A DNA stretch of 64,000 nucleotides from Qipengyuania sp. YIM B01966. Its GTDB lineage: Bacteria; Pseudomonadota; Alphaproteobacteria; Sphingomonadales; Sphingomonadaceae. Below the pieces are notes generated by a model, which was given only the letters and a program-made list of their open reading frames with translations, did not search any database and was not told where the DNA came from. The position numbers were made by a program, and so were the translations under genes. The stretch spans positions 367,598 through 431,597 of the forward strand of contig NZ_JADMNM010000001.1 of NCBI RefSeq assembly GCF_016461955.1. The letters run 5' to 3'. Position 1 is the first letter of the stretch. Every line of letters starts with the position of its first letter. Below are positions 53,752 through 61,533 of the stretch, one piece after another.

Positions 53752-54507
53752 TCAGATCAGCGCAAAGACCCGCCCGGCGAGCCAGCCCATGAACACCGAC
53801 AGACTGACCGCGAACAGCCCGTACCAGAATGCCTGCCGGCGGGAGAACTGTTCGACGAAGCGTTCGAAGCCGACCTTCTTCACCTCGACCTCGGCAATCG
53901 CCGAGGCAATCACCCGGCCGTTCGAGATGGCAAAGGTTTCCGCCGTGTAGGTGCCGGTGGTGACGTTGGAGGGGAGATAGAACCGCGCCTGATACAGCAC
54001 GCCCTCGCTGATCGTCACGCCGCCCTGCCGTTCGCCGAAGAGGCCCGAGCGCGACTGAAGGTCCACCAGCCCGGCTGAAAAGCGGGCCTGCTCGGCCGGG
54101 TCGATCGCGCCGCTGGGCGAAAGCTGGATGAACTCGGTGCCGAGCTCGTAGATCGCCGCGGTGCGTTCATCGACGATGTCGGCCACCGGGCGCGACGAGG
54201 CGAGCGCGAAATAGCTGGGCGCCGAACGGAAGGTGGCGCTCTGGCTGTTGACCCAGATGCCGCCGACCTTGGCCTTCTCGCGCACGCGGATCGGCGCGGT
54301 CGGCCCTTTCAACACCACCGCGACGTCGTATTCGGCCGGCGCGCGGGTGCCGGCAGGATCGAGGATCGCGCCGAAAAACAACAGCTCCGTCCCGGTAAAG
54401 CCCTGCCGCACGCGAACCTCGTGCTGCGACACTTCGGGCACCAGGATCGGGTCACGCTGCCCGCTCAGCGCGAGGAAAGCCAGCAACAGCAGCGCGATCC
54501 GCCTCAC
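53752..54507 (-). CDS. TIGR02186-family membrane-anchored protein
   Basis: A 251-residue protein. I chose GTG 54507 because it overlaps the TauE stop as GTGA and begins directly with a signal segment (MRRIALLLLAFLALSG). The periplasmic part (about 20-215) is beta-rich, with a GTELLFFGAILD strand and VVLKGPTAPIRVREK; a single C-terminal membrane helix (about 225-245) anchors it. Matches the alphaproteobacterial TIGR02186 family, always found near TauE/SafE genes. Its role is unknown; it may assist the transporter in the periplasm. Confidence 0.85.
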   Translation of the reverse strand: MRRIALLLLAFLALSGQRDPILVPEVSQHEVRVRQGFTGTELLFFGAILDPAGTRAPAEYDVAVVLKGPTAPIRVREKAKVGGIWVNSQSATFRSAPSYFALASSRPVADIVDERTAAIYELGTEFIQLSPSGAIDPAEQARFSAGLVDLQSRSGLFGERQGGVTISEGVLYQARFYLPSNVTTGTYTAETFAISNGRVIASAIAEVEVKKVGFERFVEQFSRRQAFWYGLFAVSLSVFMGWLAGRVFALI

Positions 54508-55418
54508 AGCAGCGTCACCGTGTAGATCTCGTCCGGGCGGACGCCCAAACCCCACAGCATCCTCAGCGCGACCACCAGCACCAGGCTGGCCAGAACCAGG
54601 CGGAGCAGGTCGGGCTTGACCTTGGCGGCGAGCTGCGTCCCGATCTGCGCGCCCGATACCGAGCCGAGCAGGAGCAGCGCGGCGAGCACCAGGTCGACCG
54701 CATGGGTCGTCAGCGCGTGCATCATGGTGGTCACCATGGTAACGAACAAGATGTTGAACAGACTGGTGCCCACCACCACGCCGGCGCTCATCCCGAGGAT
54801 GTAGAGCATTGCCGGAACCAGGATGAACCCGCCGCCGACTCCCATCAGCATGGTCAGCGCGCCGGTCACCATGCCAAGCAACAGCGGCGCCAGCGGCGAA
54901 ATGTAGAGGCCCGAGCGATAGAACCGCCAGCGCATCGGCAACGCGGCGATCAGCGGGTGGTGGCGCCGCTTGCGCGCCGGTGGCGGCGCCCCGCCCTTGC
55001 GCGCGCGCATTGCGCCCAGCGCCTCGCGAAACATCAGCGAGCCGATCGTCCCGAGCAGCAAGACGTACAGCACGTTGATTACCGTATCGATCTGGCCGAC
55101 CGACTGGAGGAACTTGAACAGCACCGCGCCGATCAGCGAGCCCACCGCGCCGCCCGCGACCATCACCCCGCCCATCCGGTAATCGACCCCGCCGCGGCGG
55201 CGATGCGCGAACACGCCCGAAACGCTCGCCCCCGTCACCTGCGTCGAGGCGGAAGCTGCGGCGACGGTCGGCGGGATACCGTAAAAGATCAGCAGCGGCG
55301 TGGTCAGGAACCCGCCGCCCACGCCGAACAAGCCCGACAATATCCCCGTCAGCGCGCCCAACGCGACGATCACCAGACCATTCACTGAAAGGTTGGCTAT
55401 GGGAAGATAGACGTCCAT
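54504..55418 (-). CDS. TauE/SafE (TSUP) sulfite-exporter family protein
   Basis: A 304-residue membrane protein with about eight helices in two repeats, each starting with the TSUP signature (GILSGLFGVGGGFLTTPLLI and MLMGVGGGFILVPAML). GGGGAGG lies 2 nt upstream of the ATG. Family members carry sulfite, sulfoacetate or other organosulfur anions; here the link to TIGR02186 suggests a conserved sulfur-related function. The two genes overlap by 4 nt and are followed by a HerA-like ATPase gene. Confidence 0.9.
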   Translation of the reverse strand: MDVYLPIANLSVNGLVIVALGALTGILSGLFGVGGGFLTTPLLIFYGIPPTVAAASASTQVTGASVSGVFAHRRRGGVDYRMGGVMVAGGAVGSLIGAVLFKFLQSVGQIDTVINVLYVLLLGTIGSLMFREALGAMRARKGGAPPPARKRRHHPLIAALPMRWRFYRSGLYISPLAPLLLGMVTGALTMLMGVGGGFILVPAMLYILGMSAGVVVGTSLFNILFVTMVTTMMHALTTHAVDLVLAALLLLGSVSGAQIGTQLAAKVKPDLLRLVLASLVLVVALRMLWGLGVRPDEIYTVTLL

Positions 55419-55480
55419 CGCCTCCCCCGCCTAGCCCAGCCGGGCCGCGCGGGAAAGGCGGCCGGGCGCAGTGTCCCCGC

Positions 55481-56545
55481 CTAGAAACCGTGGGTCAGCG
55501 TAACGACCGGCCCCGATCCCGGTTGGGCGTTGCCGGCAATGCGCTTACGGTAGTCCAGTCGCAAACGCATCGTTTGGCCGCCGATGCCCCCTGCAATGCC
55601 GAGCGAAGGGCCCAAATCGAGCCGGTTGGCCCCGTCTTGCGCCGACCCCCATGCGCCGACGCCCGCCTCGATACGCGCTGCCCCTAACCGAACCATGTCC
55701 CGCATCGCCTGCGCCTGCGCATCGACAAACGCTGTCCCGTCGCGCCCGCCGACATAGCCGGCCTGTACATAGAAATCTCCGGTCGTTCCGGCCGGCAGCC
55801 GGACTGGCGGCAGTTCGCTGGTGATGAACGCCGCTGGCCGCACGCGCATTCCGCCGCCGTCCGCCACGGCGCGCGCTTCGCCATGGAAGCGCACGGGCAA
55901 GGTCGCGACGGGCCGCACTGACAGTCCCGCGGCAAGCTCCTGCTGGCGGAATTGCAGCGCCCCGCTGGCTCGGAGATAAGCCGCAGGGTGGTGCCCGTCT
56001 GCCGCGCCCAGCCGATAGCGTAGTGCCACGCCTGCCTGGCTACCTCCGAGCAACCCCGGCCCGGCGATCCCGAACTCGGCCTTGCCAGGCCGGTAGAGCA
56101 ACCAGCTCTCGGCCAACCAACGGCGTGGAACCAAGGGCAAAGTGGGCGGACCCACAATCGCTCTCTGCTCCGCTAGCACAGACCTGCGGGGTGATGGGGC
56201 AGCGCCAGAATCGGCGCTGTGCGATAAAGCTGCAACGGCCCACGCGGCGGCGACGGGACGCTCGCTGCGCAGGTCTTCTACTTTCGAACCTTTGTCGCTC
56301 CGATGACGGGCCGCACTGGGTCCGTCAGGCCCGCCTGCTCCGTGAAGCGGCGTTGATGTGTTTGCACCGACCGAGGCCAATGTCGCTGACGGTGCCGACA
56401 CCATCGGCGGTTGGTCTTGCGGCGCCGTCACTAGGTTTGTGGGCGATGTTTCCAGCACCGCGAAGGGCGAGGTCCATAGGGTTACCCGCGCCGCTGTCCA
56501 GGCGGCCATGACCAGCACGAAAGCAATCAGTGGGCGGCCGTTCAT
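55481..56545 (-). CDS. NfrA-C-like outer-membrane barrel protein
   Basis: A 354-residue protein. Start ATG 56545 overlaps the glycosyltransferase stop as ATGA. N-terminal signal anchor (residues 3-22), then ~110 residues of Ala/Pro/Ser-rich linker, then a beta-rich C-terminal domain of ~210 residues ending in Phe (VTLTHGF). The pattern W-L-A-E-S-W-L-L-Y-R-P-G, GGSQAGVALRY, ELAAGLSVRP and RLDLGPSLGI resembles the C-terminal barrel of NfrA (phage N4 receptor). It lacks the long TPR part of NfrA. Likely exports a polysaccharide made by its coupled partner; family assignment is by my reading of the pattern. Confidence 0.65.
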   Translation of the reverse strand: MNGRPLIAFVLVMAAWTAARVTLWTSPFAVLETSPTNLVTAPQDQPPMVSAPSATLASVGANTSTPLHGAGGPDGPSAARHRSDKGSKVEDLRSERPVAAAWAVAALSHSADSGAAPSPRRSVLAEQRAIVGPPTLPLVPRRWLAESWLLYRPGKAEFGIAGPGLLGGSQAGVALRYRLGAADGHHPAAYLRASGALQFRQQELAAGLSVRPVATLPVRFHGEARAVADGGGMRVRPAAFITSELPPVRLPAGTTGDFYVQAGYVGGRDGTAFVDAQAQAMRDMVRLGAARIEAGVGAWGSAQDGANRLDLGPSLGIAGGIGGQTMRLRLDYRKRIAGNAQPGSGPVVTLTHGF

Positions 56546-57921
56546 GGCGCGGCAAGCGCCGGGTGATCGAGATGCTCGGTCTTGTCCCACCGTGCAGGCC
56601 GGCCGGCGAGCGCCGCCAGATAGGCGTTCAGCGCGCGGCGTCCGGCCATGATCGCGATGATATTAGACACCGGGATGCGCAGCACCGCGCGCACGCCCTC
56701 GTTCCAGCCATGTTCGCGCGCGGTGAAGGCGGCGCGGTTGGCCGCGCGCCACAGCAGACTGGCGAGATTGACCCCAAGCAGCAGCTTTATCGTCGGGTCC
56801 AGCGGTACGCTCACCCCGCCCCCGGCGAGCCGTGCCAGCCAGCTCGCCGCTGCCAGCACCAGCAGCAGATAGGCGGCGCTGAGGGTCAAGGCCGTCAGCG
56901 GCCCGCGCCGGTCGCGCAGCCGCCACCAGATTTCCGCCGGGCGCCGATGCCAGCCGAGCCTGTCCCATCCCTGGAAGGCAATCCCGTGCATCCAGCGCGT
57001 CTTCTGCCGCACGGCGGCGCCAAGGCTGGCCGGGAAGCACGCCCGCGTCGCCACCAGCAGGCCGTCGGCGCCGCGCTGGCGAACGAAGCGGCTGCGGGCA
57101 CCCATCGCCGCCAGTCGCAGGCCAAGCTCGTAATCCTCGGTCAGGCTGGTGGGCGTAAACGGATCGCCTGACGACGCGCTCGCCGCCAGCCGGTCGAGCC
57201 ACTCGCGGCCGATCGCGCACCCCACCCCGGCCGAGGGCAACGCCACCCCCAGCGCATCGCGCACTACCATCGCCTTGGCATGGCTTTCGCAGAACTCGTC
57301 GATATAGTGCCCCGCAATCCAGCGGGAGCGAGTGACCGGCATCGGCAGTACGGGAAGCTGTACCATGTCGGCGCCCGCATCGCGCGCCTGCCCGATCACC
57401 GTCAGCGCACGGTGATCGACCATGTCCTCGGCATCATGGACCAGCACGTAATCGACCGGACACTCGCTGCGTTCGGCTGCGACCAGCGCGTGATAGAGGT
57501 GGTTGAGGCAATCGGCCTTGGTATTCGGGCCATCATGCGGCAGGACCACATGGCGGATTTGCGGATTGGCGTACGCCGCTTCAGCCGCAATGGCTGCGGT
57601 TGCGCGGTCGTTCGGATAGGTGCCGACCCACAGCTGAACGTCAGCTTCGCGCCAGGCCGCGAGCATGTGGCGCAGCGTCGTCGCCAGCACGTCGCTTTCT
57701 TCCCACGCCGGGATGAACACCGCCATCCGGCGGGCGCTTGGTACGATGGCGTCAGCGAAGGGTCGCGAGCCAGCGCGCCGCGTCAAGCGCAGCCATAGCC
57801 AGGTCAGATCGACCGCCAGCTCGTCGAGCGTCCCCAGCAGGAAAAAGATGCCAGCGAACAGGAGCAGTTCGCGCTCGGCGAGCGCCAGCCATTGCCAGGC
57901 GTTTAAGTCCATGAAATGCAA
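56542..57921 (-). CDS. NfrB-like membrane glycosyltransferase (GT2)
   Basis: A 459-residue inner-membrane GT2 enzyme. The start is TTG 57921 (6 nt after GAGGG) or ATG 57912. One N-terminal helix (about 14-36), catalytic domain with FIPAWEESDV, the DxD-like VHDAEDMV (about 160), TEDYELGLRL (acceptor ED) and QKTRWMHGIAFQGWDRLGW (the QxxRW motif), then about three to four C-terminal helices. It resembles the glycosyltransferase half of NfrB but has no C-terminal MshEN (c-di-GMP) domain. Coupled by ATGA to an outer-membrane barrel gene. Confidence 0.85.
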   Translation of the reverse strand: MHFMDLNAWQWLALAERELLLFAGIFFLLGTLDELAVDLTWLWLRLTRRAGSRPFADAIVPSARRMAVFIPAWEESDVLATTLRHMLAAWREADVQLWVGTYPNDRATAAIAAEAAYANPQIRHVVLPHDGPNTKADCLNHLYHALVAAERSECPVDYVLVHDAEDMVDHRALTVIGQARDAGADMVQLPVLPMPVTRSRWIAGHYIDEFCESHAKAMVVRDALGVALPSAGVGCAIGREWLDRLAASASSGDPFTPTSLTEDYELGLRLAAMGARSRFVRQRGADGLLVATRACFPASLGAAVRQKTRWMHGIAFQGWDRLGWHRRPAEIWWRLRDRRGPLTALTLSAAYLLLVLAAASWLARLAGGGVSVPLDPTIKLLLGVNLASLLWRAANRAAFTAREHGWNEGVRAVLRIPVSNIIAIMAGRRALNAYLAALAGRPARWDKTEHLDHPALAAP

Positions 57922-57998
57922 GTGCGACCCTCACGCGCGGCGGTACCAGATGGCAGTAAGGGTTGCAAGCTTGCCGCCATTGGCCGAAAGCGCGGCGC

Positions 57999-59285
57999 AT
58001 GGACGCTCCCCAACTCACCCGCGATCCGCGCCCGGGCGGCCTCGGCGCGCTGTTCGCACCGGTGCGCGCACTGTTTATCCGGGATTCGGCTGCGGGCATC
58101 CTGCTGATCGCCGTGGCCTTTGCGGCCATGGTTGTCGCCAACTCCCCGTTGGCAAATGCCTATCACGATTTGTTTCACCAGCCGCTCTGGGCGGCCAGTA
58201 CGTTCAAGCTGAATACGCTGCACCTGTGGATCAACGATGCGCTGATGGCGGCGTTTTTCTTCCTCGTCGGGCTCGAGGTCAAACGCGAGCTGGTGGCTGG
58301 GCAACTGGCTGATCCGGCCCAGCGCCGGCTGCCCCTGATCGCAGCGGTGGCGGGCATGGCGATGCCGGCGCTTGTCTATTTTGCTATCGCCGGCGACAAT
58401 CCAACCCTGCGGGCCGGGTGGGCGATCCCGGCGGCGACCGACATCGCCTTTGCAATGGGTGTGCTGGGGCTGCTCGGTAACCGCGTCCCAGCCTCGCTCC
58501 GCCTGTTCCTGCTAACGGTGGCCATCGTCGATGATATTGGCGCCGTGATGGTCATCGCCCTGTTCTATACTACCGGGCTGAAACTGCTCTGGCTGGCAGC
58601 GGCGGCGGTGGTTTTCGCAGCGATGGTGGCGCTCAACCGGCGCGGGGGTTCGACCCTGTGGCACTATCTCGCGCTCGCCATAATCTTGTGGTTCTGCGTG
58701 CTCAATTCGGGCGTGCACGCAACTATCGCCGGCGTGCTCGCCGCCCTGACCATCCCGATGTACCGCCGGACGGGCGAGGATATGCTCGAAAGCGTCGAGC
58801 ACGGCCTCGCGCCGTGGAGTGCCTACTTTATCGTGCCGATCTTCGGCTTCGCCAATGCGGGGGTCGAACTCGCCGGTATCGGGATCGACGGAGTGTTTGC
58901 CGAATTGCCGCTGGCGATCGCCGCGGGCCTGGTAATCGGCAAGCAGGTCGGCATCCTCGCGGCGGTATGGCTGGCCGACCGCTCGGGCTTCGCACTCAAG
59001 CCCGAAGGGGCGAGTTGGCCCGAAGTGTGGGGCGTGGCCATCCTGTGCGGCATCGGCTTCACCATGTCGCTGTTCATCGGCGAACTGGCATTCCCCGGAA
59101 ACCGCGAACTGCTCGACGAAGCCAAGATCGGCATCCTCGGCGGCTCGCTGATTTCCGCGCTGATGGGCTACACGGTGCTGCGCCTGACCAAGGTTCATCC
59201 CGAAGACGAGGATGCCGAGGCCTTGTCCTACGCGGCCAATCTCGCCGAAGACGAGCAGCGCGTCGCCCGGCTGAAGGGCGACTAG
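57999..59285 (+). CDS. nhaA: Na+/H+ antiporter NhaA
   Basis: A 428-residue NhaA. ATG 57999 is preferred over an upstream TTG in the same frame. About twelve helices; catalytic Asp148 in AATDIAFAMGV and the pair Asp178-Asp179 in VAIVDDIGAVMVIALFY correspond to the ion-binding site. LWINDALMAAFFFLVGLEVKREL near residues 76-98 is also diagnostic. It exports sodium for protons and helps pH and salt homeostasis. The C-terminal ~40 residues are acidic and cytoplasmic. Divergent from the glycosyltransferase gene. Confidence 0.96.
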   Translation: MDAPQLTRDPRPGGLGALFAPVRALFIRDSAAGILLIAVAFAAMVVANSPLANAYHDLFHQPLWAASTFKLNTLHLWINDALMAAFFFLVGLEVKRELVAGQLADPAQRRLPLIAAVAGMAMPALVYFAIAGDNPTLRAGWAIPAATDIAFAMGVLGLLGNRVPASLRLFLLTVAIVDDIGAVMVIALFYTTGLKLLWLAAAAVVFAAMVALNRRGGSTLWHYLALAIILWFCVLNSGVHATIAGVLAALTIPMYRRTGEDMLESVEHGLAPWSAYFIVPIFGFANAGVELAGIGIDGVFAELPLAIAAGLVIGKQVGILAAVWLADRSGFALKPEGASWPEVWGVAILCGIGFTMSLFIGELAFPGNRELLDEAKIGILGGSLISALMGYTVLRLTKVHPEDEDAEALSYAANLAEDEQRVARLKGD

Positions 59286-59289
59286 GGGC

Positions 59290-59727
59290 CTACCAGCTGC
59301 CGCTATTGGCCATGCTGGCCCACGGTTCGCGCGAGTCCAGCCGTCCGTTCTGCAGCAATTCCACCGAGATGCCGTCGGGCGATTTGACGAACGCCATATG
59401 CCCATCGCGCGGGGGGCGGTGAATCGTGTGGCCCGCCGCCATCAGCCGCTCGCAGGTGTCGTAGATATCCGCCACCTCGAAGGCGAGGTGCCCGAAATTG
59501 CGGCCGCCAGTGTACTGTTCCGGCGCTGAACCGTCGGCGGGCGGCCAGTTATGGGTCAGCTCGATTTCGGCCAGCCCCGCCTGGCCCGGGGCCGCGAGGA
59601 AAACCAGCGTGAAACGGCCCTGTTCGCTATCGAAGCGGCGCACTTCCTCGAGCCCGATCAGCTCGAAGAAGCGCACCGTTGCGGCAATGTCGGTGACCCG
59701 GATCATGGTGTGCAGAAACCGTGTCAT
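59290..59727 (-). CDS. gloA: Lactoylglutathione lyase (glyoxalase I, VOC family)
   Basis: A 145-residue VOC protein. It has the four metal ligands expected of glyoxalase I: His6 in FLHTMIRV, Glu near 55 in AEIELTHNW, His near 80 in NFGHLAFEV and Glu near 124 in ISVELLQ. The LTHNWP and GRNFGHLAFEV strings are highly typical. It would isomerise the methylglyoxal-glutathione hemithioacetal to lactoylglutathione. The C-terminal tail is short. It lies 14 nt downstream of the porin-like gene's... upstream partner on the same strand, and is convergent with nhaA. Confidence 0.9.
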   Translation of the reverse strand: MTRFLHTMIRVTDIAATVRFFELIGLEEVRRFDSEQGRFTLVFLAAPGQAGLAEIELTHNWPPADGSAPEQYTGGRNFGHLAFEVADIYDTCERLMAAGHTIHRPPRDGHMAFVKSPDGISVELLQNGRLDSREPWASMANSGSW

Positions 59728-59741
59728 CGCGCCTGTCCCTG

Positions 59742-60512
59742 TCAGAAGCTGAAGCCGATCGAGCCGACGATGGTGTCGTCGGTCAACCCGTTCACCGCCT
59801 GCCCCTCGGTGCCCACATAGGCCAGCCCGAACTCGATCCCGTGGAGGACCGAGGTTGCACCAAGCGACCAGTCGAGCCCGGTGCGGTCGGCGGTGCCCGC
59901 GAGGAACGCCGGGGCCAGCGGCCCGTCAGTATAGCCCAAATGCGCCTTCAACGTCAGCGGCGTCGCCGGGATGCCTGCGGCAAGGTCGGTCGAGAGATAG
60001 AGGTTGCTGCGCCCACCCAGCTCGTCCTGCTTGGGCGCCCATGCCGCGCCCAACCGCGCCTCGACCGGGCCGAGCGTGGTCGACAGCGCCGCGTAAGGCT
60101 CCCAATAATCGACGTTGCCGCCCGGCGCGCCATCGGGATAGGCGTAATAGAGCACGCCGATATCGGCGTTCAGACCCTCTCTCAGCGGCCCGCTCCATCC
60201 GGCATAGAGGTCAAGCTCGACATCGCCATAAGCCGCGCCGGCGTCGAGGTTCGATGCCCAGGCGCCAGCATAGAAGCCGCTGGCATGGCTGGCCTTGATG
60301 CCCCCCTGGAGCGCTGGGTCGCCGGCGGACAGGGACACGCCGCGGAAGCGGTAATCGCTGACGACGGCGACATTGCCCGACAGGTCGATGGCTGGCGGCC
60401 CGACCGCCGCATCCCCCGCATCCTGCGCCTGCGCTGGCAGAGGGATAGCGAGCACGGCAAAAGCCGATAGGGTCAGGACACGGCCAAGGCCGACAATGCG
60501 TGATGTGATCAT
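59742..60512 (-). CDS. TorF-family putative porin
   Basis: A 256-residue outer-membrane protein. GGGAGA lies upstream of ATG 60512. Signal peptide residues 1-29 (PAQAQD), then VAVVSDYRFRGVSLS, the hallmark of the TorF (Gcw_chp) family, and alternating beta strands rich in Tyr/Gly/Asp up to the terminal Phe (GSIGFSF), as in barrels recognised by the BAM complex. The transported substrate is unknown. The glyoxalase gene begins 14 nt downstream. Confidence 0.88.
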   Translation of the reverse strand: MITSRIVGLGRVLTLSAFAVLAIPLPAQAQDAGDAAVGPPAIDLSGNVAVVSDYRFRGVSLSAGDPALQGGIKASHASGFYAGAWASNLDAGAAYGDVELDLYAGWSGPLREGLNADIGVLYYAYPDGAPGGNVDYWEPYAALSTTLGPVEARLGAAWAPKQDELGGRSNLYLSTDLAAGIPATPLTLKAHLGYTDGPLAPAFLAGTADRTGLDWSLGATSVLHGIEFGLAYVGTEGQAVNGLTDDTIVGSIGFSF

Positions 60513-60616
60513 GACGAAATCTCCCGCTCGAAGGTCGCTTCGTCCCGCCTACCCGGCACGGCGCGGCTTTGCGCGCTGCCTTGCCGGATTTGGCAGGGAT
60601 GCCATGTCTTGCTGCA

Positions 60617-60638
60617 CTGCACAAGCGGGCTTGTGCAG
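60617..60638. promoter_or_regulatory. Perfect 10-bp palindrome upstream of the phosphatase-ugd genes
   Basis: CTGCACAAGC-GG-GCTTGTGCAG is a perfect inverted repeat. TTGACT, a fair -35 element, follows 4 nt later at 60643, but I see no clear -10. The site fits an operator for a dimeric regulator in the 217-nt divergent region between the porin and the metallophosphoesterase. Confidence 0.55.
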
Positions 60639-60729
60639 ATGCTTGACTACGGGAACCGGCGCGGTGTGCATACATTGCGCAGAAAGGCCCGCTGGCCTAT
60701 GCGCCCCGCTCCCCATCAACAATCAGCCG

Positions 60730-61533
60730 ATGACGATGTTCGCTCCCTTGCGCCAGATGTTCCGTGCCCGACCCGAAGCCGCCAGGCCGACAGTGCCGGC
60801 GGGCGAGCGCTATTACGTCATCGGGGACATTCATGGACGGCTCGACCTGCTGACACCGCTTGCCGAGGCGATCGAAGCCGATGCCTCCACCAGCAGCGCC
60901 CGCAGCACGGTGATCCTGTTGGGCGACCTGGTCGATCGCGGGGCCGACAGCGCCGGGGTCATCGCCTATGCGCGCGCCTGGCAGCAGCGGCGCCCGGTGC
61001 GGATTCTCGCCGGCAATCACGAACAGATGTTCCTCGAAAGCTTTGGCTCGACCGAGGTGCTGCGCGAATTCCTCAAGCATGGTGGGCGTGAAACGGTGCT
61101 GAGCTACGGGATCGATCCCGATATCTACCGCGATGCCACCCTGCCCGAGGTCCAGGCGCTCATGGCGGACCACATCCCGGCCGCGGATATCGCCTTTGTC
61201 GAGGGGTTTGAAAGCTACGTCGAAGCTGGCGACTACCTGTTCGTTCATGCCGGCATCCAGCCGGGCGTGCCGCTCGATGAGCAGCAGCGCAGCGACATGC
61301 TGTGGATCCGCCGCCGCTTCATCGAGCACGATGCGCCGCACAGCCATTACGTGATCCACGGCCATACGATCAGCGAGACGATTGACCAGCAGCATAACCG
61401 CATGGGGATCGATACGGGCGCCTATCGCACGGGCCGGTTGACGGCGCTGGCGCTCGAAGGCACTGCTCGCCGATTGATTCAGGCGGTCGAAACCGATGGG
61501 CGGATCGCCATCGAAACAGGGGATCGGACATGA
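60730..61533 (+). CDS. Metallophosphoesterase (PP1/2A-type phosphatase)
   Basis: A 267-residue calcineurin-like phosphoesterase. Metal-binding motifs in order: GDIHGR (about residue 35), GDLVDRGADS (about 68), GNHE (about 98), VHAGIQPG (about 177) and GHT near 217. This matches small bacterial Ser/Thr-protein phosphatases (PrpA-like) or diadenosine tetraphosphatases. ATG 60730 is the likely start (ATG 60736 is possible); the ribosome-binding site is poor. The stop overlaps the ugd start as ATGA, so the two are co-translated, hinting that it may control Ugd or polysaccharide synthesis. Confidence 0.88.
   Translation: MTMFAPLRQMFRARPEAARPTVPAGERYYVIGDIHGRLDLLTPLAEAIEADASTSSARSTVILLGDLVDRGADSAGVIAYARAWQQRRPVRILAGNHEQMFLESFGSTEVLREFLKHGGRETVLSYGIDPDIYRDATLPEVQALMADHIPAADIAFVEGFESYVEAGDYLFVHAGIQPGVPLDEQQRSDMLWIRRRFIEHDAPHSHYVIHGHTISETIDQQHNRMGIDTGAYRTGRLTALALEGTARRLIQAVETDGRIAIETGDRT

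Noticed and set aside
60643-60675. Complete sigma-70 promoter TTGACT ... TGCATA before the phosphatase gene
   Set aside because: Only the -35 is convincing; no -10-like hexamer lies at 16-18 nt spacing.
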